Assembly: GCA_023418255.1 (NCBI GenBank)
Contig: JAEZZZ010000082.1
Coordinates: 1 to 36,303 of the forward strand
Origin: Bacteroidota bacterium
Lineage (GTDB): Bacteria > Bacteroidota > Bacteroidia > Bacteroidales > Dysgonomonadaceae
DNA: 36,303 nt
Direction of reading: 5' to 3'
Shown here piece by piece: positions 16,284 to 23,665 of this stretch. Position 1 is the stretch's first letter. Every line of letters begins with the position of its first letter. Made by a program: the position numbers and the translations under genes. The notes below the pieces were generated by a model. The model did not search any database. It saw only the letters and a list, made by a program, of their open reading frames with translations, and was not told where the DNA came from.

Positions 16284-16388
16284 TCAATCTTTGACCAAAG
16301 GGGGAATAATTAATATTTCCTCGTTGTCCCCGCATGAAGATAATATAGGCAAAACAGCTATCATTGTGATAAAAATTGTTTTCTTCAC
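16284..16388 (-). pseudogene. 34-codon lipoprotein stub, likely remnant of a fourth PKD-type lipoprotein
   Basis: On the minus strand a GTG at 16388 opens a frame that reads as a complete lipoprotein signal (MKKTIFITMIAVLPILSSC, Cys19). It then has only 15 more residues, GDNEEILIIPPLVKD, before a stop. It begins 13 bases after the stop of the third PKD-type lipoprotein gene. The residues after the cysteine (acidic run, then an IL-PP-hydrophobic pattern) resemble the mature starts of the PKD-type lipoproteins encoded at 23666-25486 and 16402-17958. The simplest reading is the broken-off 5' end of another family member. A real micro-lipoprotein is possible; a GTG start is less usual here and an internal ATG lies at codon 9. 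Confidence 0.5.
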
Positions 16389-16401
16389 TCTATTTGTCTT
16401 T

Positions 16402-17958
16402 TTATTTAACAGGATAATGATCTACTACTTTTTTTGTGTCAATATTTGCGCCCAGCATATGCAAGTCGTGTGCACCAGCCACTTCGGTTGAAGCTTCGCC
16501 CAGCCAGCCGTTCTCTTTGTCCACACCGTTATACACTTTCACAAAGTCAATACCGGGCAGGTTTGCCGGTTTCCCGTCTTTGTCGATTGCCCAATCAATG
16601 TCGATGGCAGAGTTGTCATGATTGTTGGGGTAGTTGTCCACATATCCGTAGCGATAGGCGTAAAGCACATAGTAGCTGCCTTGTCCGCTTTCATCGATAC
16701 CGTTGTCTGCCAGTCGAATGCCTTTGTAGGTTATTTTATCTTCTTTTATCCAGGCGGGATAGTAGGTTTGCTTGTGGTACACATTTTTTATTTTGTATCC
16801 CTCTTGTCCCTTGTTGTCTGTCCAGCGGATATATTTATAAATCGTTGTAAAATGATTAGGATGATCGATGGTTCCGGGCTCATCGGGTTCTTCTGTTTTC
16901 GGTCTATAATAAGTCATTTCATAATCGCGGAATGTGCGTACATCGTTTTTGTTATCCACCGCCATTTGATACCACGCTTCGTCTTCAGCTGTAACGTTGC
17001 CGCTGCCTTTGATTTCGTACCACTCATCTTCGTCAGGCTTTCCATTTTTGTTCTTATCGTAAGCTACCATAACGATGCCCGGTTCGCAACTGCCGCCGAA
17101 TGGAGCATCCGGACGAGGATTTGCCAAGGCTCCGAAAGCGTTGCCGTTAATTCGGAAGTCGCACTTGCCCTCCACGTTCACAACGGTGTGGTCGAAACCG
17201 AATACCACGTATCCGCCAAAGCCTCCTAATGTTATCATTGTCGCGTTTTTGCCTATCAGGCTTGCTCCTGTTTTTGCCACCATATCTTCGTGCGTATCTC
17301 CCTCCGTATATTTAGGCAGTTCATTTACAAACTGTCCCGGTGCCGGGAGATAATCGAATACATTTGCGATGTAGGGTGTTCGTTTGTTTTCTTCCAAACG
17401 AACAAGGACTAAATAGGTAAACTCCAAACCGTCAGCAGTCGCTTTCACATAGTATTTTCCGGGATTGGAAGCTATGAACAACGGTGTTCCCTCTTCGGGA
17501 TGCACCAAACGATATAAGTCATCGGAAGCCTTGGTTACCTCCCATTTGATATTCTTTTTATCCGCAAACATTTTAGGAGTTTCTAAGGTTAATACAGTAT
17601 TTGTGGATGCGTTAATAGGGGTAAACTCATCCACTTCTATGGAGATTACTTTTTGCGCTATTCCGCTTGAAGACGATACTTGAAGCACTAAATTGTGATT
17701 TCCCTTTACGGAAGGAGCTTTATAGTGGTAAATAGGGGCGGTGCTTTCTTCTACACCGTCAAGCATCCATTTGTACGTAACTTCACCGGCATTTTCGATG
17801 ATCGGCTTGAGTTCCAACGTTTGCTTTAAGGAGACGATATATTCACTTTCAATACCCGAAATAACGGGAAGTATTCCCACTTCGGGTTCTTTGGTACAAC
17901 TTGTGGCAAAGAAAGCCACGAACAATATATATAGTGTGTATTTGTAAATTGATTTCAT
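16402..17958 (-). CDS. PKD-type surface lipoprotein of the B12 locus (copy C)
   Basis: The start at 17958 is preferred because it gives a lipoprotein signal ending in FATSC (Cys21); the frame extends 8 codons further upstream. The 518-residue product has one PKD/Ig-like domain (about residues 30-120). A linker follows, and then a C-terminal domain of about 330 residues that is strongly alike in copy A (23666-25486). Shared blocks include PAPGQFVN, EGDTHEDMV, GFDHTVVNV, FGGSCEPGI, KNVYHKQTYYPAWIKED and NLPGIDFVKVYNGV. The DKNKNGKPDEDEWYE segment looks like an EF-hand-type calcium loop. The C-terminal family is not one I can name. Its repeated presence beside btuB, btuG and a BtuH-like gene suggests a surface role in B12 capture. 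It lies 137 bases after the btuH-like gene. Confidence 0.75.
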   Translation of the reverse strand: MKSIYKYTLYILFVAFFATSCTKEPEVGILPVISGIESEYIVSLKQTLELKPIIENAGEVTYKWMLDGVEESTAPIYHYKAPSVKGNHNLVLQVSSSSGIAQKVISIEVDEFTPINASTNTVLTLETPKMFADKKNIKWEVTKASDDLYRLVHPEEGTPLFIASNPGKYYVKATADGLEFTYLVLVRLEENKRTPYIANVFDYLPAPGQFVNELPKYTEGDTHEDMVAKTGASLIGKNATMITLGGFGGYVVFGFDHTVVNVEGKCDFRINGNAFGALANPRPDAPFGGSCEPGIVMVAYDKNKNGKPDEDEWYEIKGSGNVTAEDEAWYQMAVDNKNDVRTFRDYEMTYYRPKTEEPDEPGTIDHPNHFTTIYKYIRWTDNKGQEGYKIKNVYHKQTYYPAWIKEDKITYKGIRLADNGIDESGQGSYYVLYAYRYGYVDNYPNNHDNSAIDIDWAIDKDGKPANLPGIDFVKVYNGVDKENGWLGEASTEVAGAHDLHMLGANIDTKKVVDHYPVK

Positions 17959-18053
17959 TTTGTTTTTTATTTCTTGAAGCAAGGTCTATAACCTAAGGCT
18001 AAAGATTCTTGCATTTAAATTGTTTGATTAATAGTTCCTAAATTATTACAGAT

Positions 18054-18087
18054 GTCTGCAACAATGAATTACCCCCTTGTTGCAGAC
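18054..18087 (-). other. Intercistronic hairpin after the btuH-like gene
   Basis: A perfect 11-bp inverted repeat (GTCTGCAACAA with TTGTTGCAGAC) encloses a 12-base loop, 8 bases after the DUF4465 stop. On the minus strand it is preceded rather than followed by a T-run, so it is not a standard terminator. It may protect the upstream mRNA or reduce read-through to copy C. Confidence 0.55.
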
Positions 18088-18095
18088 AAAAAAAG

Positions 18096-19034
18096 TTATT
18101 GCATCACAATATCTCGTAAACAGAAATATACTGCTGAATTAGGGCCATATATAGGATGCGAATCAGTGGTAAACATCTGAAATACGAGGTATTTTACAGG
18201 CTCTTCAAAGTTTATGGGAATATTTATCCATCCGGCAGACATAATAAAAGAACTTCCTGTATAGTCCGCCATTTTATAGGTAATACCTTTACGTACTGTA
18301 ATGGTATTTCCTTGATTATCCGTTTCGCTTTCCGTAATAAAATCTCCGTTTGCCTTCACTCCATAAACAATTAAATCGAAATGATCTTTTCCTTGCTCAA
18401 ATTTACGGGCAAAACCATCTCCATTTAAAATGCCATAATAAGGCCATGGATGCATTGCTACTTTTATGGTACTTACATTTCTTCCGTTGGCATCATTCCC
18501 TAATTTAACCCAATTTGAAAACCAAGTTTCATTAAATGTGAGTTCTGTTTTGTGTTGATAATCGAGCATGTAATAGCCCCAATATCCTACCAAAAAGTTG
18601 GGTTTCTGATTTGTGCCGGTAGGTACCGCCATGCAGCCCCATTGGTGAGGCAGCCAACCTTCGGAATGGGCGGGATTGCCCGGGTCGCCCGGGACACCGT
18701 AGTTGTGGGTGTCGGCTACGTTAGACAGGGTGAACCCGTCCCAATAGTTCCACTCGGGAGTGGATGTGTGCGAGAACGTGAAATTGGGGGTGGTAAATTT
18801 GGTGTTGCTGTAGGTTTGGTTCCAATAAAAACCGCCTACCGTAGCCGTACCATTAGCCGCATTGAGAGTAACAGCATCCAACTCCTGCGCCAGTGAAATG
18901 GTTGTTGCCGTGGCGCGTGTACTTGATAAAGATTGCAGGTTGTCCTGCTCTTGCCATTCGTTGATTTCGTTTGTACATGCCGTAAACAAAGCAGCGCAAA
19001 CAAACATCATTAAAAAGGAATTTACTTTATTCAT
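18096..19034 (-). CDS. DUF4465 surface lipoprotein, BtuH-like B12-binding protein
   Basis: The 312 residues start with a lipoprotein signal (lipobox FTAC, Cys20). They continue as a beta-rich domain with the DUF4465 features: YWDGFTLSNVADT, then NFLVGYWGYYMLD, INIPINFEEPVKYLVFQMF and a C-terminal AVYFCLRDIVM. In Bacteroides, DUF4465 lipoproteins encoded in B12 loci (BtuH) bind cobalamin tightly at the cell surface. The position inside a riboswitch-led btuB-btuG locus makes the same role likely here, though DUF4465 proteins also occur elsewhere. It follows PKD-type copy B by 48 bases, probably in one transcript, and is followed by a strong hairpin. Residues that contact B12 cannot be assigned by eye. 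Confidence 0.82.
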   Translation of the reverse strand: MNKVNSFLMMFVCAALFTACTNEINEWQEQDNLQSLSSTRATATTISLAQELDAVTLNAANGTATVGGFYWNQTYSNTKFTTPNFTFSHTSTPEWNYWDGFTLSNVADTHNYGVPGDPGNPAHSEGWLPHQWGCMAVPTGTNQKPNFLVGYWGYYMLDYQHKTELTFNETWFSNWVKLGNDANGRNVSTIKVAMHPWPYYGILNGDGFARKFEQGKDHFDLIVYGVKANGDFITESETDNQGNTITVRKGITYKMADYTGSSFIMSAGWINIPINFEEPVKYLVFQMFTTDSHPIYGPNSAVYFCLRDIVMQ

Positions 19035-19082
19035 ACGCGATAAAATTTAAAAAATTAATAAAATAGAAACTAAGTATCCTGT

Positions 19083-20471
19083 TTATAAGTGGGTATCTTT
19101 TATTCCTAGTATTTCGTTGCGTTGAAAAACTTCTTCTTTTTTCGGGCCCTCGAATATTATTCCTATTTGTTGTATTTTCAAGAAATCGATGCCCGGCAAC
19201 ATAACCGGTTTTCCTTTTTCATCCACGGCATTCGCAATGTTAACAAATATTGACGAACTCCCTAAAAAATTGGGCATTTCTATTTTAGCCATTTTTCCTT
19301 TAATGCTATAGCTCTTTTTCCAACCCTCTTTCATCTCTATTTTTTCATCTTTTACAAAATATCCGGGGAAAGATAAAGGTACGGCGAAGTCATAGATGTT
19401 CCTGCTCATTTTTCTTTCTTCTTTCATCCCTTTATTGTCCGTTACTTCGTATGTAAATATGCAATAACGAAGTTTATTTATGGTCTTAAATTCGGGATTT
19501 CCGATGAAAGTATATGTGCGTTCATAATCTTCCACATTAAGTTGTGGGGGGATCATATACCATTCGTCGTCATCGGGTTTTCCATTCTTGTTTTTGTCGT
19601 ATGCCACATAAAATCCAAGTGAACCGGGTATGTAGTTGCCATTAGATATTTCAATATCATTTTCCTCTTTGATATTAACAACCGTATGATCAAAACCTAC
19701 GGTTACAGAACTACCCCAATTTCCTACATTAATACTTTTAACGATCCCTTTTTTCATATCCTCCGAAGCTATTTTAAGAAACTCATCGCGAGGGTAGATA
19801 TAGTCATTGAATTTTTTTCCGGTACTTATTAAATGCCAATAAGAATTGGCTGCCGGAATATAGTCCAGTATAGAAATAGGTTTCGCATTGTATTTGACAT
19901 CTTCTACTTTCACATTGCAGGTAGTGATTTCTTTCTGCTTTCCGGCAGATACGGTTAGTTTTAGCTCATACTTTCCGGGGACAGCAGAAATAAAGTCGAC
20001 GTTTTTTTCTGTTCCGATAAGGGTTTCACCCAGCATCCATTCGTATGTATAATCGTCGCGATCGGGGCCGGTTACGACGGGTTCTATTTCAAAAACTTTG
20101 CATTTGGGGGTGATGTAGATGGGTTTGCCAAATGTCACCTTAATGGGCTCTTCCACCACAAGCTTAAAAGCCTGTTCAGCCAACCCTCCTTGGTTTTCGG
20201 CTTTAAATACCAAGGTAAAAGTTCCGGGTTGACGCGCCTCAAAGGTATACGATAAAGAGGCGTTGCTCACTTTTTTACCGTCGATCCACCATGAGTAGGT
20301 GTTCCCTTTTAGATTTTTCACACTTGGCGCTAATGTCACTTTATCTCCTATGTTCAGAAGATATTCCGTTGTTTCCATACCTGAAATATCAGGTTTCAAT
20401 ACCTCTTCTTTGCACGATGTGCCAAAAAGGAAAGCCAGCAATAGCATGGCAAAAGTCAGTTTTTGTTTCAT
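19083..20471 (-). CDS. PKD-type surface lipoprotein of the B12 locus (copy B, divergent)
   Basis: The start at 20471 gives a lipoprotein signal (MKQKLTFAML, lipobox FGTSC, Cys20); the open frame extends 13 codons upstream. The 462-residue product carries two PKD/Ig-like domains (about 25-115 and 118-200), each with YSWWIDG or YTYEWMLG strands. Its shortened C-terminal domain is related to copies A and C. It keeps VGFDHTVVN, the calcium-loop-like DKNKNGKPDDDEWY and MLPGIDFLK, but lacks the GDTHEDM, FGGSCEPG and WLGEASTEV blocks. It is therefore the most divergent of the three. It lies 48 bases before the btuH-like gene. Upstream is a 390-base gap with a fossil btuG 3' end, suggesting that a btuG homologue once preceded it. 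Confidence 0.75.
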   Translation of the reverse strand: MKQKLTFAMLLLAFLFGTSCKEEVLKPDISGMETTEYLLNIGDKVTLAPSVKNLKGNTYSWWIDGKKVSNASLSYTFEARQPGTFTLVFKAENQGGLAEQAFKLVVEEPIKVTFGKPIYITPKCKVFEIEPVVTGPDRDDYTYEWMLGETLIGTEKNVDFISAVPGKYELKLTVSAGKQKEITTCNVKVEDVKYNAKPISILDYIPAANSYWHLISTGKKFNDYIYPRDEFLKIASEDMKKGIVKSINVGNWGSSVTVGFDHTVVNIKEENDIEISNGNYIPGSLGFYVAYDKNKNGKPDDDEWYMIPPQLNVEDYERTYTFIGNPEFKTINKLRYCIFTYEVTDNKGMKEERKMSRNIYDFAVPLSFPGYFVKDEKIEMKEGWKKSYSIKGKMAKIEMPNFLGSSSIFVNIANAVDEKGKPVMLPGIDFLKIQQIGIIFEGPKKEEVFQRNEILGIKDTHL

Positions 20472-20565
20472 TGTTGTTTGTTTTTTTAAGTTATTATTGC
20501 ATTTTTCCAATCGTTATAATCCTATGAGATCTTTGCAAGTAGCCACGTACTTCTACTTCTAGTTT

Positions 20566-20638
20566 TCACTCCTCATATATGTTGTCTTTATACTCGGGCA
20601 GCAGGACAAAATGTCCGGGAATATTTCCTGCCACGACA
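20566..20638 (-). pseudogene. Fossil 3' end of a second btuG
   Basis: This 73-base stretch matches the last 73 bases of the intact btuG (25540-25612) at 69 positions. Read on the minus strand it encodes VVAGNIPGHFVLLPEYKDNI followed by YEE and TGA, identical in sequence to the BtuG C-terminus. All four differences are synonymous third-position changes (GCG/GCA, AAC/AAT, CCG/CCC, AAT/AAC). Similarity stops sharply at 20638 and beyond the stop codon. It is what remains of a once-functional second btuG upstream of PKD-type copy B, lost by deletion or replacement. Confidence 0.88.
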
Positions 20639-20735
20639 AATACTTATAGCTAGCTTTCAGCTTATTGTCGGCGATGTTTTTGTTGCTAGAGCGAGTCTGC
20701 TAAAACCTCAGTAGTTTTTTCGGGACGGCGAAAGC

Positions 20736-20772
20736 TTCACCCGAAGCCTCTCGCCTTGAGGCTTCGGGTGAA
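20736..20772 (-). other. Long hairpin between the propeller lipoprotein and copy B
   Basis: A perfect 15-bp inverted repeat (TTCACCCGAAGCCTC with GAGGCTTCGGGTGAA) encloses a 7-base loop, 88 bases after the stop of the propeller lipoprotein gene. No T-run follows on the minus strand. The rest of the gap 20472-20860 holds the btuG fossil and a weak stem near 20702-20720, and no gene that I recognise. The hairpin may be a transcription attenuator, a stability element or a recombination scar. Confidence 0.6.
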
Positions 20773-20860
20773 ACACGTTTCGCTTTATTTTCGGGTTTGT
20801 AATCCAAAATAAAAAAAACAAATTTTGGCAAAGTATTGAGCTTTTCCTAAGGTGAGTATA

Positions 20861-22786
20861 TTATTTAAAATTTTCCGTAAAAAATACTCCTGCCGGGAAG
20901 CGGGTGTAATCTTCGTAATTGGCTTTGAGAGGAGAGGATAGATTTTTATCATCAAAGTTGAAAACACTAATATTGTTTATTGTGAAATCCCAACCAAATC
21001 CTTTTATGGTATTCAAATATACATCTCCGGTTAAAGGATGAACTCCGGGTCCATTATAAACCATATTCGCGTTTGGTACTACCGTTTTGGCGTCAATCAT
21101 TTTTTTTGATTCTCCGGTACTAAAAATATGGCGATAAATAATTGGACTTCCTCCTGTGTAATATAACGTATCTGCTTTGGCAGTAATAGCGGGAGTAGAC
21201 CACATGCCAGAGCTTACGCTTCCTTCTGAAATTGTATTTTCTTTGATAATGGAATATGTTTTACTGTCCACTTTTGCTATTTTATTGGGGTTTCCGGTAG
21301 TGGATACCCATAGGTTTCCATCTTTTGATGTTATCACGCCACTAATGCGAGCCCCCATATTGATTGTGTGTACTATTTCCTTTTTACCGGCTTCAAATAC
21401 GAGAAGGTCTCTTGATTTAATAACGAAGACTTTGTTATTTGCCACAGCCATTCGGTTTTTCGCCGCGCCACGCGTGTTTGGAATAAGTGTTAATTCATTA
21501 GTTTTGCTGTTGAATAGACTTACTCCATAATTATCCCTAATGAAAACATTTTCATCGTTCAATACTGCAAGATGTGTCGGCCAACTTAGCTTGTATTTGT
21601 CATTTTCTTTAAGAACGTCATCGTATACCGCTACTCGCTTCATCGTCGCGGCATCAGCCACCACTAGCATTCCTTCATTGTTAAATGCAGTTCCGGTCGC
21701 GGCCACTTTTCCATTTTGTGAGATAATCCACATTTTTCCGTCTTTAATGAAAAGGTCTTGCGTTACGTTACCCAGTTCCTGTCCGTTTATATTGGCATAT
21801 GCTTTATTAAAGACATATCCGCTTGATGAAATAAAAATAAGGGATCCATTTTCGGTGGTCATATTGCCTTCATTAAGAATAAAAACACCCTTCGGATCTG
21901 TAAAGCCTTCAGCGGCGGCAATGCTTATTTTGGCTACTGCCATAAATACCAATCCTTTTTTATCTAATCCGCGCAATATTACCTCATATACTCCAAAGGT
22001 CGCGTCTTTTGGTATGGATACGTTTACATATTTATCGGGACGGTGCAAGTTAACTCGCCAACCTTCTGGTTTGGAGGTGATCTCCATTGATTCTATGTTG
22101 GCGAATTTTATTCTCAGCCGCTTATTTTCTCCGGGTTTGCCAACAAACATTTGCGCGTCTTTGGGCAATTGAAAATACAAAAACGTGTCGCCGACTTTGG
22201 GTATCACAATTGTTTTACCATCAGCCAACACAAAGGTTACCGCGTTTTCATCTTCTTTTACTTCTTTAAAAAAAGAGTCTCCTTGGGCTTTCACATATTC
22301 ACCGTTGGCGTCTTTCAGGCGCACATTATTTACCGTCCAGAAACCATCGGCATCAATACCCAACTCGGGGGTGTTTCCAGGTTCACCGGGTTTTCCAGGT
22401 TCGCCCGAAACGCGGATCTTATTATTGTCTTTATCAAGCAAGAAATTGGTTTCTCCGTTTGAGGTAATCGTCCAGTAATAAACGCCCTCTACTTCTTGAA
22501 TGCCTATCACAGGAGCTTTTTCTCCGTTAAATACTTCGATGGTTTTACCGTCATTAAATGTTATTTTAAATCCTTTGTCATCATTTAGCTTATCTACGGC
22601 GGTAATCACTTTTCCGGCGTTTAACGCGTCAACTACAGTTTTTAGCGAGTTTGTTTGCTCTTTCAGCGCATTTAAGTCTGTTTTAATTTTATTGATTTCT
22701 TCTATCAGGGAAGAATCGTCATAGGCACAACTAAACCATATTGTGCCACAAAGCAGAATAATTAATAAATTTGTTAATTTTCTCAT
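20861..22786 (-). CDS. DUF4988/collagen-like/beta-propeller lipoprotein (BtuG-related architecture)
   Basis: The 641-residue product begins with a lipoprotein signal (lipobox WFSC, Cys20). A short coiled coil follows (about 25-58, SSLIEEINKIKTDLNALKEQ), then a DUF4988-type beta region. The collagen-like GEPGKPGEPG lies at 128-137, and a second beta region runs to about 290. From residue 300 a DUF5074/YncE-type beta-propeller starts with GVFILNEGNM, the same opening as BtuG (GFYLLNEGNM). It continues with repeated strand motifs to the C-terminus. The family is common among surface lipoproteins of Bacteroidota. A B12-binding propeller held away from the membrane by a stalk is a reasonable inference from the locus; other ligands are possible. 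It follows the W/G-rich lipoprotein gene by 31 bases. Confidence 0.8.
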   Translation of the reverse strand: MRKLTNLLIILLCGTIWFSCAYDDSSLIEEINKIKTDLNALKEQTNSLKTVVDALNAGKVITAVDKLNDDKGFKITFNDGKTIEVFNGEKAPVIGIQEVEGVYYWTITSNGETNFLLDKDNNKIRVSGEPGKPGEPGNTPELGIDADGFWTVNNVRLKDANGEYVKAQGDSFFKEVKEDENAVTFVLADGKTIVIPKVGDTFLYFQLPKDAQMFVGKPGENKRLRIKFANIESMEITSKPEGWRVNLHRPDKYVNVSIPKDATFGVYEVILRGLDKKGLVFMAVAKISIAAAEGFTDPKGVFILNEGNMTTENGSLIFISSSGYVFNKAYANINGQELGNVTQDLFIKDGKMWIISQNGKVAATGTAFNNEGMLVVADAATMKRVAVYDDVLKENDKYKLSWPTHLAVLNDENVFIRDNYGVSLFNSKTNELTLIPNTRGAAKNRMAVANNKVFVIKSRDLLVFEAGKKEIVHTINMGARISGVITSKDGNLWVSTTGNPNKIAKVDSKTYSIIKENTISEGSVSSGMWSTPAITAKADTLYYTGGSPIIYRHIFSTGESKKMIDAKTVVPNANMVYNGPGVHPLTGDVYLNTIKGFGWDFTINNISVFNFDDKNLSSPLKANYEDYTRFPAGVFFTENFK

Positions 22787-22817
22787 TTTGATGTTTTTTT
22801 GTTATTAAATATTTATT

Positions 22818-23612
22818 TTAATTTGAAGGTGCTGGAATAAACTTATTACCCAATGGTCTACCAGTCCATATGGTCATATCGTCGAGAAATGACCATCCGT
22901 CCCAACTACCGTTTACGAGTTCACGGCTCGAGGCACCCCAATTGGAATATTGCCATACTTCTTCTTTTGAATCTTTTACCCAATAACTCCAATAGCCTTG
23001 ATACCAACCTGCACACCAATGATCCGCAGTGTCTGAATAAGTCCAATTATCATAATTGTAGGCGTTTGTAGTAACTATGCCGTTTGTTGGATAATGGGGA
23101 TTTGATTGGTCTCCATCGTAAATTAAATAGTGTGCTCCTGTTTGATTAATGTTGTATCCCAATCCCGCAATAGTATATCCCATTGGTCCGGTCATATGTG
23201 TGAGGAATATCAAACGAGGGTCTGCTTTTACAATTTCGCGTATCATATCGAAGCCGTAAGCAGTGCCGTTCCATTTATAGCCCCACACCAAGGCATCGGG
23301 TGTTTTACCATCGTGCCATTCGATAACCATTGCGGCTTTGTTAGTTCCGTTTCCCACCCAAAAACGAATACTATCCATTGAGAAATTGGGGTCTCCTCCC
23401 TCTGCCTCTGAATTGCTTGTCGTAGATCGAAACAAGGTATTAAAACTCTTTGTTTGCGATTTGAAAAGATCATAAGGTTGCCCTTGTACGGTGAATGTCT
23501 GTTCATATACCGAAATATTAACATCATTATTCGTAGTAGTGAAGGTTTCATTTGAGCACGACACAAATGCTATCAGTGCGACTAATGCTGAAAATGGAAA
23601 TAGCTTTCTCAT
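22818..23612 (-). CDS. W/G-rich lipoprotein of unknown function in the B12 locus
   Basis: The 264 residues start with a lipoprotein signal (lipobox FVSC, Cys19). The mature part is a single domain rich in Trp, Gly and Asp, including SIRFWVGNGTNKAAMVIEWH, DALVWGYKWNGTAYGFDMI, GYTIAGLGYNIN and a C-terminal GSWDGWSF. Similar sequences, as far as I recall, occur as secreted proteins in several phyla, without an assigned function. I know of no named domain for it. It sits between PKD-type copy A (53 bases upstream) and the propeller lipoprotein (31 bases downstream), surely co-transcribed. The aromatic-rich surface and the context suggest a cobalamin-, corrinoid- or glycan-binding role; this is inference. 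Confidence 0.7.
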   Translation of the reverse strand: MRKLFPFSALVALIAFVSCSNETFTTTNNDVNISVYEQTFTVQGQPYDLFKSQTKSFNTLFRSTTSNSEAEGGDPNFSMDSIRFWVGNGTNKAAMVIEWHDGKTPDALVWGYKWNGTAYGFDMIREIVKADPRLIFLTHMTGPMGYTIAGLGYNINQTGAHYLIYDGDQSNPHYPTNGIVTTNAYNYDNWTYSDTADHWCAGWYQGYWSYWVKDSKEEVWQYSNWGASSRELVNGSWDGWSFLDDMTIWTGRPLGNKFIPAPSN

Positions 23613-23665
23613 AGTAATAAATTTTAATAATAATTACATGCTAAATAGCCTGTTGATTCATATAT

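Noticed and set aside
16618..17229. 203-codon plus-strand open frame opposite PKD-type copy C
   Set aside because: It is an antisense shadow of a well-supported lipoprotein gene, and its hydrophobic composition follows from the complementary codons.
20736..20772. Rho-independent terminator
   Set aside because: The stem is strong but no T-run follows in the direction of transcription.
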